Origin: Saprospiraceae bacterium
GTDB lineage: Bacteria; Bacteroidota; Bacteroidia; Chitinophagales; Saprospiraceae
NCBI GenBank assembly: GCA_016714085.1
Contig: JADJNW010000015.1
Coordinates: 186,001-250,000, forward strand
Direction: 5' to 3'
Length of the DNA: 64,000 nt
This document shows, in pieces, positions 40,566 through 49,492 of this stretch. The notes below the pieces were generated by a model. The model saw nothing but the letters and a program-made list of their open reading frames with translations. It had not been told where the DNA came from and ran no database searches. Position 1 is the stretch's first letter, and each line of letters starts with the position of its first letter. Position numbers and translations under genes: made by a program.

Positions 40566-40595
40566 GACTTAATTTTTAAAATTAAGACAAAAGCT

Positions 40596-41768
40596 ATGAA
40601 AATCTTACATTTTCAACCTGTTTTGGGGTGTATCTTTATTATTTTATTTAATTATTTACCCATTTTTGTTCAATCTCAAAATGTATTTGTCAGTAGTCGC
40701 AACACCAATTCGATAAAGCGTTTTGACCTGGCTACCGGAAATTATCTTGGCGATTTTGTGTCGCCGGGCAGCGGTGGCTTGTCGCTCCTGCAAGAAGTGA
40801 TATGGCATCCCGATGGATTTCTGTTGGTGACAGGCCGCGGTAATAGCGCGATTAAAAAATATGACGGTACAACCGGGGATTATCTTGGGAATTTTACGAC
40901 TGGCTATGCGCTTGACAACCCAACAAAAACAACCATCTGGAAAGATAGCTTAATATATGTAAGTCAATGGGGTACCACCAAGACGAAGGTTGTCCGATTT
41001 AATCTGAGGACGGGCGCTTTTGTTGATGAATTCACGAGCATTGGCGTGCCTAATGGCGGCGGTCATGCCTGGGATGATGCGGGTAATCTTTTGGTGGCAC
41101 AGTACGGCGATGGCGGAAATGGCAGGGTTTTGAAATTTGATACGAATGGCAATTTTATTAGTACTTTTATTCCTTCCGGTCAGCTGAGAGGCCCTATCAA
41201 TGTTTGGTTTGATGCGATGGGTACTTTATTTGTTGCCGACTGGACTTTAGGTGATGTGCTGACGTTCGATGGAAAAACAGGCGCATTTAAAGCCTCTTTA
41301 ATTAGTAATTTGAGGAATGTGGAGGGCTTTGACTTTGATAATCAAGGTAATCTGTATCTCTGCGATTGGACGGATAACAAAATATATCGCTATAATTTTA
41401 CAACAACCGCGCTCGATCTTTTTACACAATCGGGCGGAATGGTAGCTCCTAATAGTATTTTGATACGCGAAGCCCTGGTTTCATCAACTAATAAAGTAGA
41501 TTTGTCCGATAGGATCGCCATTCAAGTTTTACCAAATCCCACCAATAATCTGATTCAATTTTCGATTCAAATAAAAGAAAAAATAACGGGTAACTTATTC
41601 ATTATCAATGCTACCGGGCAAAAGATTGCCACTATTTCAGAAGGCACATTTGAGTCTGGAAATCATATTTTTTCCTTAAATACAGAAAACCTGCCAAACG
41701 GTACATTCCATTATGTTTTTGCAGCTGGCAACGGACAGTTGAGCGGCACTTTTTTTCTTCAGCGTTGA
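40596..41768 (+). CDS. secreted NHL/YVTN-like beta-propeller with T9SS type-A tail, copy 1
   Basis: 390 aa. The signal peptide ends near residue 28 (FVQSQ). A six-bladed propeller of NHL/SMP-30-like repeats follows (FVSSRNTNSIKRFDLATGNYLGDF; NSAIKKYDGTTGDYLGNFTTG; RVLKFDTNGNFISTF; GNLYLCDWTDNKIYRY). The last 80 residues are a T9SS type-A sorting domain (VLPNPTNNLIQFSIQIKEK...NGTFHYVFAAGNGQLSGTFFLQ). It would be secreted or attached to the cell surface and bind a ligand rather than catalyse. The gene at 43748 encodes a close paralogue. The M23 peptidase gene follows after 48 bp without its own motif, so it is likely cotranscribed. Confidence 0.85.
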   Translation: MKILHFQPVLGCIFIILFNYLPIFVQSQNVFVSSRNTNSIKRFDLATGNYLGDFVSPGSGGLSLLQEVIWHPDGFLLVTGRGNSAIKKYDGTTGDYLGNFTTGYALDNPTKTTIWKDSLIYVSQWGTTKTKVVRFNLRTGAFVDEFTSIGVPNGGGHAWDDAGNLLVAQYGDGGNGRVLKFDTNGNFISTFIPSGQLRGPINVWFDAMGTLFVADWTLGDVLTFDGKTGAFKASLISNLRNVEGFDFDNQGNLYLCDWTDNKIYRYNFTTTALDLFTQSGGMVAPNSILIREALVSSTNKVDLSDRIAIQVLPNPTNNLIQFSIQIKEKITGNLFIINATGQKIATISEGTFESGNHIFSLNTENLPNGTFHYVFAAGNGQLSGTFFLQR

Positions 41769-41816
41769 TGCTGTTGTGTTTATTTATAATAAAATATTTT
41801 TATATTATATTAAGCT

Positions 41817-43379
41817 ATGAAAAAAATATTTATTTTATTACTCATTTTACAATTAATTACGCTCTATAATGCTGCTACACAGCCACTTTTGCAATGGCCT
41901 TTAGGAAAAAACTTATATCAGGGTTTGTGTTTTATGATGCATTTTGATAATAACCAAGCCACAGGTGCTATGCATGATTATCGTTGCAACGATCAATATG
42001 TATATGATGGGCATACAGGAACGGATATAACGGCTTATAATTTTCGCTTGATGGATCAAGGCATTGCGGTGTATGCTGCCGCCGATGGAGTAGTGGGCTG
42101 GGAGCAACATGACCAGTTTGATCGCAATTATTGGCCGCCGTATCAAGGTGAAGCAAACGGGCTTAATATTTTACACGCAGGTGGCGTGCTTACTGAATAC
42201 TGGCATCTGAAGACAAATTCGGTCGCCGTCAAGGTAGGTGAACAGGTGAAAGCCGGGCAGCTTATTGCAATGGTGGGCAGTTCAGGCGATACGCCTATTC
42301 CGCATCTTCATTTTGAAATAAAAGATCGAATTGGGAATACAAGTAATTTTACAAGAAGAGATCCTTTTCAAGGCGCTTGCAGCACAGGATCAAATGCTTG
42401 GGCCGAAAATTATGTTTATCCGGGTGATACCGCTTTATATATATTGGATGCTGATATTTTTAATAAATCTTTACTTACAGGTAATGAAAGTAATAATTTT
42501 TTCGGTGAACTTGCATTGAAAGATCGGCCCATCCGACCACGTATTTATGGTGCAAATGAATCAAAACTAAGCTATTGGGTTGAGTTTCAGGGCAGTCCCA
42601 ACACGAGCTATCAGATAGAAGTATATCGCCCTGATGGAAGTTTATTTACGCAACAAAATAAAATTATTACAACCAAAAGAGGCATTCAGTGGCACGTTTT
42701 TACCTGGGATTGGAATATAAATAATAATGATTTTGGAAAATGGAAGGTACGCATTTTATATAAAAATCAAGAAGTATTACATACCGACTTTGAAGTTGGC
42801 CCGCAAACTATTTATGCACCTCGTTTTTATCCGATAGCAGGTAAATCATTTCGCTTATCAAATGTAAATATCAGTGACCAATTCAGTGTAAGCGGCGGCA
42901 TTGCGCCCATTCAATTTCAGTTGCTGAATGCCCCTTCTGGTATTACATTAGAAAGTAATAAAGTAAATATCAGCGCTCAAACGATTACCGAGTACCGGAA
43001 TACTTTTTTTCAGGTACTTGCTACGGATGCCATGGGTTTCAGGGATACGATGTATTATCATATAATAGATTTTAATAAACCACTTAACCCTGTTGTTGTT
43101 ACATCTACACAAAATATTAAAGAAGAATTAGATTTATCTGTTTTTCCAAATCCGGCTAAAGACAGGATCGAACTCTCTTATTATTTAAAAGAAAACACAT
43201 CTATCAAGATACAATTATTAGATATTCAGGGTAAAAAAATGATAGAATTCCCTGAAACAGCACAACCAAGCGGCAAACATCAACAAAGCCTGCAAATACC
43301 TTCGCTGCCTGCTGGTGTCTATTTATTACAATTATACGTTGGCACGGCTCTAGTGACTGAAAAGCTTATAATAGAATAA
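41817..43379 (+). CDS. secreted M23-family metallopeptidase with T9SS type-A tail
   Basis: 520 aa. A signal peptide (MKKIFILLLILQLITLYNA) is followed by an M23/LytM peptidase domain (about 30-190) with the zinc motifs HTGTD and HLHFE, plus GVLTEYWHLK and VGSSGDTPIPH in the usual order. Middle beta-sandwich domains (about 200-430) precede a T9SS type-A sorting domain (FPNPAKDRIELSYYL...LPAGVYLLQLYV). M23 enzymes cut peptidoglycan cross-links or glycine-rich proteins. Export by T9SS suggests an extracellular target, for example the walls of other bacteria or matrix protein. It is flanked by two paralogous propeller genes. Confidence 0.88.
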   Translation: MKKIFILLLILQLITLYNAATQPLLQWPLGKNLYQGLCFMMHFDNNQATGAMHDYRCNDQYVYDGHTGTDITAYNFRLMDQGIAVYAAADGVVGWEQHDQFDRNYWPPYQGEANGLNILHAGGVLTEYWHLKTNSVAVKVGEQVKAGQLIAMVGSSGDTPIPHLHFEIKDRIGNTSNFTRRDPFQGACSTGSNAWAENYVYPGDTALYILDADIFNKSLLTGNESNNFFGELALKDRPIRPRIYGANESKLSYWVEFQGSPNTSYQIEVYRPDGSLFTQQNKIITTKRGIQWHVFTWDWNINNNDFGKWKVRILYKNQEVLHTDFEVGPQTIYAPRFYPIAGKSFRLSNVNISDQFSVSGGIAPIQFQLLNAPSGITLESNKVNISAQTITEYRNTFFQVLATDAMGFRDTMYYHIIDFNKPLNPVVVTSTQNIKEELDLSVFPNPAKDRIELSYYLKENTSIKIQLLDIQGKKMIEFPETAQPSGKHQQSLQIPSLPAGVYLLQLYVGTALVTEKLIIE

Positions 43380-43608
43380 AATATTCGGACTTTTTTATAA
43401 AAACATAAATAAAACTTTATTATATAAAAGTAAATGAGCATTGAAATTTAGCAAGAATGAGCATATTCTTTACATCAAATACCCATATTTTTAAACATTG
43501 AACGGGTGATTTTCATACAAAAATGGGTATCAAGAGAGCTCCTTTGCTTCAATATAGGGGCATTGGAGCATCTCCTTTTTATGATGTAGCTGTAAGCATT
43601 GATACAGA

Positions 43609-43639
43609 GATTTACTAAATCTTAAAGATTTAGTAAATC
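43609..43639. repeat. 31-bp palindrome with 14-bp perfect arms
   Basis: GATTTACTAAATCT (43609-43622) and AGATTTAGTAAATC (43626-43639) around TAA. It lies in the gap 43380-43747, which otherwise is AT-rich and also holds a partial copy of the shared promoter motif at 43449-43465 (TAGCAAGAATGAGCATA). No T-tract follows, so it is not a clear terminator. Confidence 0.8.
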
Positions 43640-43666
43640 TATTCTACTGTTTTTTCTTCAACAGAT

Positions 43667-43710
43667 TAGCAAGGATAGACAAAGGATGATAGGCAGGGCG
43701 GCTTAATTTG
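43667..43710 (+). promoter_or_regulatory. shared-motif promoter, copy 3
   Basis: Motif TAGCAAGGATAGACAAA (43667-43683), 19 bp, then TTAATTTG (43703-43710). It lies 64 bp before the start of the second NHL-like gene. Confidence 0.6.
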
Positions 43711-43747
43711 CAGCTTTGCATCTTGTCTTAATACAAATACAAAAGCT

Positions 43748-44932
43748 ATGAAATCCTTTGATTACCAAGCTGTTTTGATCCGCACTTTGGCAATTATATG
43801 TTTAATTATCGTTTTCCTTTCCTCCGTTGCTGCACAAAATGTGGTGTACGTGAGTAGTCGGAATACACACGCCGTTAAGCTTTATGATTTAACCACCGGT
43901 AATTTTATAAAAGATTTTGTTCCGGCAGGCAGTGGTGGCTTGTCTTTTCCACAAGAACTACTGTGGCATCCTGATGGAGATCTTTTAGTAGTGGGAAGAG
44001 GCAACAGTGCTATTAAAAAATATGACGGCGAGACCGGCGCTTATCTTGGAAATTTCACTACCGGCTATGCCTTGGATAACCCAACAAAAACAACTATTTG
44101 GAAAGACAGTTTGATTTATGTGAGCCAATGGGGTGTTTCCCAGAATAAAATTGTCCGCTTTGATTTGAAAACCGGCGCGTTTGTAGATGAATTCACGAAG
44201 ACGGGCATAGCCAATGGCGATGGCCATGCCTGGGATGCTTTCGACAATCTTTATGTAGCGCAATTTTTTGATGGACAGAATGGAAGGGTGCTAAAATTTG
44301 ATACAAATGGTAATTTCGTTGAAATCTTTGTTTCGTCAACTATATTGCAAGGGCCAGTCAATTTATGGTTCAATGATGACAAAAGCAGCCTTTTTGTTGA
44401 AGATTGGACGTTGGGCGAGGTTTTAAAATTCAATGGCACAAGCGGCGCATTTCAATCCACTTTAATTACAGGTCGGGCAAATATAGAAGGCTTCACTTTT
44501 GACAGCCAGGGTAATCTTTACATCGGCGATTGGTCAGACAACATCGTTTACCGCTATAGTTTTGTGACGAATACTTTGACTCCTTTTATTCAAACCGGCG
44601 GCTTGGTAGCACCCAATAGTATTCTGATTCGAGAAGAATTGGTTTCTTCGGTTACCCAAGCTAAATTGGAAGAACAGCTTGAAATTTGGGCTTCGCCAAA
44701 TCCAGCTAATGATATCATTCAATTTTCAATTGAAGTAAAAGAAAAAATTTCGGGCAAGTTTTTTATTATGAATACCTATGGACAAGAGGTAGCAAGCCTT
44801 TCAGAGGGCAGCCTGGAGGTTGGCAACCATTCTTTTAAACTAAAAACCAATCATTTACCAAATGGTACATTCCATTATGTTTTTGTATCGGCAGGCGGAC
44901 ACTTGAGTGGTACTTTTTTGCTACAAAAGTGA
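43748..44932 (+). CDS. secreted NHL/YVTN-like beta-propeller with T9SS type-A tail, copy 2
   Basis: 394 aa paralogue of the protein at 40596, colinear over the whole length. Identical or near-identical blocks include YLGNFTTGYALDNPTKTT (continuing into IWKDSLIYVSQWG), RVLKFDTNGNF and GGLVAPNSILIRE. Signal peptide to AAQN, propeller about 28-300, sorting domain at the end (ASPNPANDIIQFSIEVKEK...GTFLLQK). Differences cluster in surface loops (WGVSQNKI for WGTTKTKV, NDDKSSLFVEDW for DAMGTLFVADW), suggesting divergence in ligand binding. It has its own copy of the shared promoter motif. Confidence 0.85.
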   Translation: MKSFDYQAVLIRTLAIICLIIVFLSSVAAQNVVYVSSRNTHAVKLYDLTTGNFIKDFVPAGSGGLSFPQELLWHPDGDLLVVGRGNSAIKKYDGETGAYLGNFTTGYALDNPTKTTIWKDSLIYVSQWGVSQNKIVRFDLKTGAFVDEFTKTGIANGDGHAWDAFDNLYVAQFFDGQNGRVLKFDTNGNFVEIFVSSTILQGPVNLWFNDDKSSLFVEDWTLGEVLKFNGTSGAFQSTLITGRANIEGFTFDSQGNLYIGDWSDNIVYRYSFVTNTLTPFIQTGGLVAPNSILIREELVSSVTQAKLEEQLEIWASPNPANDIIQFSIEVKEKISGKFFIMNTYGQEVASLSEGSLEVGNHSFKLKTNHLPNGTFHYVFVSAGGHLSGTFLLQK

Positions 44933-44934
44933 AT

Positions 44935-44977
44935 TAGCAAGAATAGACAAAAGAAAGTTTTTGAACGCTTCATTTTG
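44935..44977 (+). promoter_or_regulatory. shared-motif promoter, copy 4
   Basis: Motif TAGCAAGAATAGACAAA (44935-44951) starts two bases after the stop of the second NHL-like gene. An 18-bp gap and TCATTTTG (44970-44977) follow. It precedes the FG-GAP gene at 45036. Confidence 0.55.
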
Positions 44978-45035
44978 CGCTTCAATTTAGTATTCGATTA
45001 ATAATCTTGGTTAAATGTAATAAAAAAGGGCGTAT

Positions 45036-46835
45036 ATGAAAATTTGCAAAAACTATTTTTTATCTATTTTAATTGCTTTGGGCTTTTGTGTAAATATTTT
45101 TGGGCAACCATTCACTAAAGTTAATACTGCTCCATTTACTAATGATATTGCTGATTCCCCGGGTGCAAGTTTTATAGACTATGACGGCGATGGCGATCAG
45201 GATATTTTTGTCAGTAATCGGAATACCGGGAATTATTTATATCGCAACAACGGCAATGGGACTTTCACTTCCGTTAGTGCCGGTTCGCTGACTTTTAGCA
45301 CTTCGATTGGCAGTTCCTGGGCGGATTATGATAACGACGGGGATTTAGATGTATTCACCGCTGGTGATAATTCTTATTTATTTCGTAATAATGGTAATGG
45401 TTCTTTCTCTGATGCGACCACTATTGCCCTTCCATTGTCACCTGCTCAGATGCCAGGCTGGGCCTGTGCCTGGGGAGATTATGATCTTGATGGATTTGCG
45501 GATTTAGTAATAGCAGATCCTGCCGGATTTGTTGGATCGACTCCTTTGACTAATTTTTTGTTTCGCAATAAGGGCGATGGTACATTTGAGCGCATCACCA
45601 GTACGCCAATTACCAATGGAATAGCGCCTTACACGGTGCCTTCCTGGTCAGATTATGATTTAGATGGTGATCCGGATTTATTTATCGGGAGCGGCCCTGC
45701 GAATGGAACGCAAGCAACAGACTATTTGTATAAAAATATGCTGAAAGAAAGCGGTAGCGCGACTTTTCAGCGACTCGCCCAAGCGCCTTTGAGCAACACG
45801 CCGCTCGATGGGCAAGTCTGGAATTGGAATGATATTGATAATGATGGTGACCTGGATGCTTTTGTAACCAATTATTGGGGCGGTGTGAATGCAGGCATGG
45901 AAGACGTGCTATTTAGAAATGATAACGGACAGTTTGTGAGGGTCACTACGGGGGAGTTGGTACAGGATTTAGGGCTTACACTGGCGAGCGTGTGGGGTGA
46001 TTATGATAATGATGGCGATTTGGATGTGTTTGTGGCTGCTGATAATAATAACGGCGCTGCCAATCGCTTCTATCAAAACAATGGCGACGGCACTTTCAAT
46101 CGTTTATTCGCTGCGCCTTTTAGTAATGATATTGCCGCTACCTGGGGCGCTGCAGCCGGCGATTATGATAATGATGGCGATCTTGATTTATTTGTTCCTA
46201 ATATTTTGCGTCCAAATCAATCTCCACCAAATCATTTTTATAATAATAATTTAAATAATAATAATAAATGGTTAAAGATTAAATTAATCGGCGTTCAGTC
46301 AAATCGCTCGGCGCTCGGCGCAAAAATTAGAGTAAAGACAACGCTTCGGGATCAAGCTTTTCGGCAATTACGGGAGGTATCGGCTCAAAATACTTTTTGC
46401 GGGCAAAACAGTTTGGACGTCCATTTCGGTTTGGGCGTTTCAACTATCATAGATTCTATTACAATCGAGTGGCCATCGGGCATTCTGCAATCGCTTACGA
46501 ATATTGATCCTAACCAAACGCTTACGATTCAAGAAAGCAACACGACACCAGCAGGAGACTTGCCCTTGCAAAACGGCGGCGTGATTTTAGCGCAAAATTA
46601 TCCCAATCCTTTTCAAGCGCAGACCAATATTCGTTTTTATTTACCGGAAACATTAAATATTACATTATCCGTTTTTGATGCTAAAGGGGGCATCGTTGAT
46701 ACGCTTTTTCAAGGGAAGCAGGTAGCCGGCTGGCATGATGTACCATATCATAATAAGCAATTATCTGCGGGTACTTATTTCATTCATTTAAAAACAAGCA
46801 CCTTTACGCTTATAAAAACGATGATACGACAGTAA
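45036..46835 (+). CDS. secreted FG-GAP/VCBS propeller (CRTAC1-like, ASPIC/UnbV) with T9SS type-A tail
   Basis: 599 aa. The signal peptide ends near residue 24 (NIFGQ). About seven FG-GAP/VCBS repeats form an integrin-alpha-like propeller with calcium loops such as DYDGDGDQD, DYDNDGDLD, DYDLDGFAD and DIDNDGDLD. An ASPIC/UnbV domain follows (about 400-490; RSALGAKIRVKTTLRDQ and IDSITIEWPSGILQSL). The T9SS type-A sorting domain closes it (LAQNYPNPFQAQTNIRFYLPE...LSAGTYFIHLK). Such proteins are extracellular and probably adhesive. Last member of the motif-bearing cluster. Confidence 0.88.
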   Translation: MKICKNYFLSILIALGFCVNIFGQPFTKVNTAPFTNDIADSPGASFIDYDGDGDQDIFVSNRNTGNYLYRNNGNGTFTSVSAGSLTFSTSIGSSWADYDNDGDLDVFTAGDNSYLFRNNGNGSFSDATTIALPLSPAQMPGWACAWGDYDLDGFADLVIADPAGFVGSTPLTNFLFRNKGDGTFERITSTPITNGIAPYTVPSWSDYDLDGDPDLFIGSGPANGTQATDYLYKNMLKESGSATFQRLAQAPLSNTPLDGQVWNWNDIDNDGDLDAFVTNYWGGVNAGMEDVLFRNDNGQFVRVTTGELVQDLGLTLASVWGDYDNDGDLDVFVAADNNNGAANRFYQNNGDGTFNRLFAAPFSNDIAATWGAAAGDYDNDGDLDLFVPNILRPNQSPPNHFYNNNLNNNNKWLKIKLIGVQSNRSALGAKIRVKTTLRDQAFRQLREVSAQNTFCGQNSLDVHFGLGVSTIIDSITIEWPSGILQSLTNIDPNQTLTIQESNTTPAGDLPLQNGGVILAQNYPNPFQAQTNIRFYLPETLNITLSVFDAKGGIVDTLFQGKQVAGWHDVPYHNKQLSAGTYFIHLKTSTFTLIKTMIRQ

Positions 46836-47188
46836 TAAGAAGCCTTTTTAAATTTTTATTTTACTCTTGCCCAAGGGCAAACTGCATACGATTGACCGGC
46901 GCGCGCTTCCGTGCCGGTAAGGTTTTAAAAACCATGAAGCTATGAAATCTTTGTTTAGTGGTACGTATTCTGTATAATATAAGATAAATTCCTTATATTT
47001 TAAACCAGATCAAGATGTTGATTCTATGGATGCTTTCTGGTCGTAGGGAATAAAGGCTTCCCTCACTTTCAGCTTTTAAAGAGGAACCTGTTTTAAATCA
47101 ATTAACCTTTTTTTAGCGCTGCGTACATCCTTAGTGACCGCCCCTTTTGATTTAGACGCATTTATTTGAGCATCCAAAAGCTAAAACT
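46836..47188. other. intergenic stretch with hairpins and gene-start remnant
   Basis: It holds TTGCCC/GGGCAA (46867-46880) and ACCGGC/GCCGGT (46895-46918), the latter a possible terminator of the FG-GAP gene, though only a short T-run follows. AAGCTATGAAATCTTTG (46930-46946) looks like the start of the NHL-like gene at 43748. It is followed by an isolated 11-bp copy of the MITE end seen at 39360 (46967-46977). No intact gene. Confidence 0.5.
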
Positions 47189-48041
47189 TTGACCGTTACA
47201 CAACTTAGAGCCGCCAGAACGGTATTGGAACGCAATGGGGTAGATCACTCCGATAGCAAAAGCCAAGCGCTTCTTGCCATTGGCTATGCGCATATTGATA
47301 CGCTTCTTGCACAGGAGAAATGCACACAGTTATTAGCGACCGAAGACTCAGACTTATCTTTGGCTGCGATAGCAATCTGGCGCGTTTATCAACACTGTAA
47401 AGATAAAAAAAAGCGCTAAGGATTTTTTATCAGCATTATACCCTAAGATATTAGCCTGGCATCAAGAACTTTATACCTGTTATGATCCGCAGGAAGAAGG
47501 CTTACCTACTATAGAAGGATTGCAAGACCCTGTATTCCTAGCATTGCTCACCTTGGCGAACGAAAGCTTGATAAAAATTGGTCATATATTAGGCGAAGAT
47601 GTACTGGAGATTATTCAATGGCACGAACTCACGATATATAGTATGAATGAAAAATTGTGGGATGAAGTTGGCGGCGGTTACAAGGCCTTCCATATCATTA
47701 CCAAAGAACTTCAGCCTTTAGAGGGTTTGCGAACATTTATACCCCTGGCTGGCGAAGTGCCTACTCAAGATCAAGCGGAGTGTATGTTGATAGAATTGGA
47801 ACGCGATCTTTTTGCTTATCCGATCAATATTTGGGAGGGTTGGTTGCTATATCAAGGATTATTGCGCTATGACTTCAATGATCTGGCAGCAAAGTTGCGC
47901 CGATTTTTCTGGGAATCTGTGACCGAATTTGGTTGCTATGAAAATTTTAATGCCCAAACCGGTGAGCCTATTCTTGGAGTTAATAAAGCTCAAAGTCCTG
48001 TGGCCGCTGCCTTGATGATTGATTTCCTCAAAGCTAAATAA
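47189..48041 (+). pseudogene. C-terminal fragment of an (alpha/alpha)6 glycosidase (MGH1/GH63-like)
   Basis: About 284 aa of coherent protein in two frames. They join across a run of eight A (47405-47412; seven would give KDKKSAKDFLSALYPK). LQDPVFLALLTLANESLIKIG, NEKLWDEVGGGYKAF, FIPLAGEVPTQDQAE and WEGWLLYQGLLRYDF match the barrel helices of mannosylglycerate-hydrolase/GH63-type enzymes. The upstream half, with the N-terminal domains and the catalytic acid, is missing: a stop lies in frame at 47153 and only a TTG can start it. I read it as a truncated remnant; the homopolymer break alone could be an error. Confidence 0.55.
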
Positions 48042-48224
48042 AACGAAAAAGAAGTACCACCCACCAAAAATCCTCCAAAATTAATCTGTACCTTTACAGC
48101 AAGCTATATTTTATATATGGTGATTTTGTTATTTGGTGATGTAGTGATAACAGGGATTTAGGAATATTTTTGCCTATAAACCTTTAAGACTATATGCCTT
48201 TAAGCCATTACACCTAATTAAAAT

Positions 48225-49014
48225 ATGACATTGATTGATACACATACGCATTTGTATCTCCCGCAATTCGATGAAGATCGCAATGAAATGATACACAGGG
48301 CCTTAGATGCTGGAGTCATGCAAATGTACCTTCCAAATGTGGATAGCGAGACAATTGAATCAATGCTGGCGCTGGAAGCCGCGTATCCGGAGCATTGTTT
48401 TGCGATGATGGGCTTGCATCCTTGCTCGGTGAAGGAAAATTATAAAGAAGAATTAGAGATTGTCCAGAGTTGGCTGGCAAAACGTCCTTTTGTAGCAATA
48501 GGAGAGATTGGAATTGATCTTTATTGGGATCAGACTTTTGTGAAAGAACAAAAAGAAGCTTTTTTAATTCAATGCGAATGGGCGAAAAAAATGGACTTAC
48601 CGATTGTCATACATACGCGCGAAGCGCCTGCAGGTGGCAATTGATCTGGTAAGAGAAGTAAAAGACGCGCGTTTGCGAGGCATTTTTCATTGTTTCGGGG
48701 GTACACTGGAAGAAGCGCAAGCCATTATTGATTTAAGGTTTTATCTTGGCATTGGTGGCGTATTAACATTCAAAAAGTCAGGATTGGATACGGTGATAGA
48801 GGATATTGATCTACAACATATTGTCTTGGAAACCGATTCACCTTATCTGGCGCCTGTGCCGCATCGGGGTAAACGTAACGAAAGTGCTTATATTCGTTTC
48901 GTAGCTGAAAAACTGGCCGAAATAAAAGGCATTTCTATGGAAGAGGTTGCAAGAATAAGCAGTGACAATGCCAGACAAGTTTTTTTATCGACAAAATTAG
49001 TGTCATCTCAGTAG
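48225..49014 (+). CDS. TatD-family metal-dependent DNase (one frameshift)
   Basis: TIM-barrel metallo-hydrolase of the TatD family, about 263 aa when joined. Motifs in order are DTHTHL (metal ligands), MMGLHPCSV, VAIGEIGIDLYWD (catalytic Glu), PIVIHTREA, GIFHCFGGTLEEA and VLETDSPYLAPVPHRGKRNE. The frame breaks at 48627-48628, where one surplus C separates HTREA from LQVAIDLV; deleting it restores the standard sequence. Members have 3'-5' exonuclease activity in DNA repair and quality control. No operon partner. Confidence 0.92.
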
Positions 49015-49333
49015 ATATTGCAGTGAAAGTGATGAATAGCATCATTTTTCTATCGTAAGTTGTAAGTTGGAATCTTAAAAAATTTTGAATTGTTATATCT
49101 TTTTACAATTTTTGTGGCGTCACTATTGTTGGAAAGCGCCGAATGTTTATTTTTGTTGCGCTTAATATAAATGTGAAGAGAGAAAATACACTGGTAAAGA
49201 CTAGTGATTGGAAGTGACAAAATCGAGCGGAATACCCGCCGGGCGTAGCATTTCCTGTGAAAATAGAAGGGGATTGACAAGTAATTAAGCCAGTATTCCT
49301 GGGCACGGAAAGTCAAGCCAAGGATAGAAAAGA
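49015..49333. other. intergenic stretch between TatD gene and tRNA
   Basis: A weak hairpin TGATG/CATCA with five T (49030-49049) may end the TatD transcript. The rest carries the tRNA promoter, not clearly recognisable. Open frames antisense here and across the tRNA are not genes. Confidence 0.5.
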
Positions 49334-49424
49334 GGAGAGATGGCCGAGTGGTTGAAGGCGCACGCCTGGAAAGTGTGTATACTCCAAAAGGGTATCGCGG
49401 GTTCGAATCCCGCTCTCTCCGCCA
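49334..49424 (+). tRNA. tRNA-Ser (anticodon GGA)
   Basis: A 91-nt class-II tRNA with encoded CCA. The acceptor arm GGAGAGA (49334-49340) pairs with TCTCTCC (49414-49420), then discriminator G and CCA (49422-49424). D-arm TGGCCGAGTGGTTGAAGGC, anticodon loop CCTGGAAAG with GGA, a long variable arm typical of serine (TACTCC...GGGTA) and the T-loop GGTTCGAATCC are all present. It reads UCC/UCU codons. Confidence 0.96.
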
Positions 49425-49492
49425 TTGATTTTTGGAAGGACGGAAAATCAATTATTTTTATCACAAAAAACAATCGTAAAACCTTATTGACT

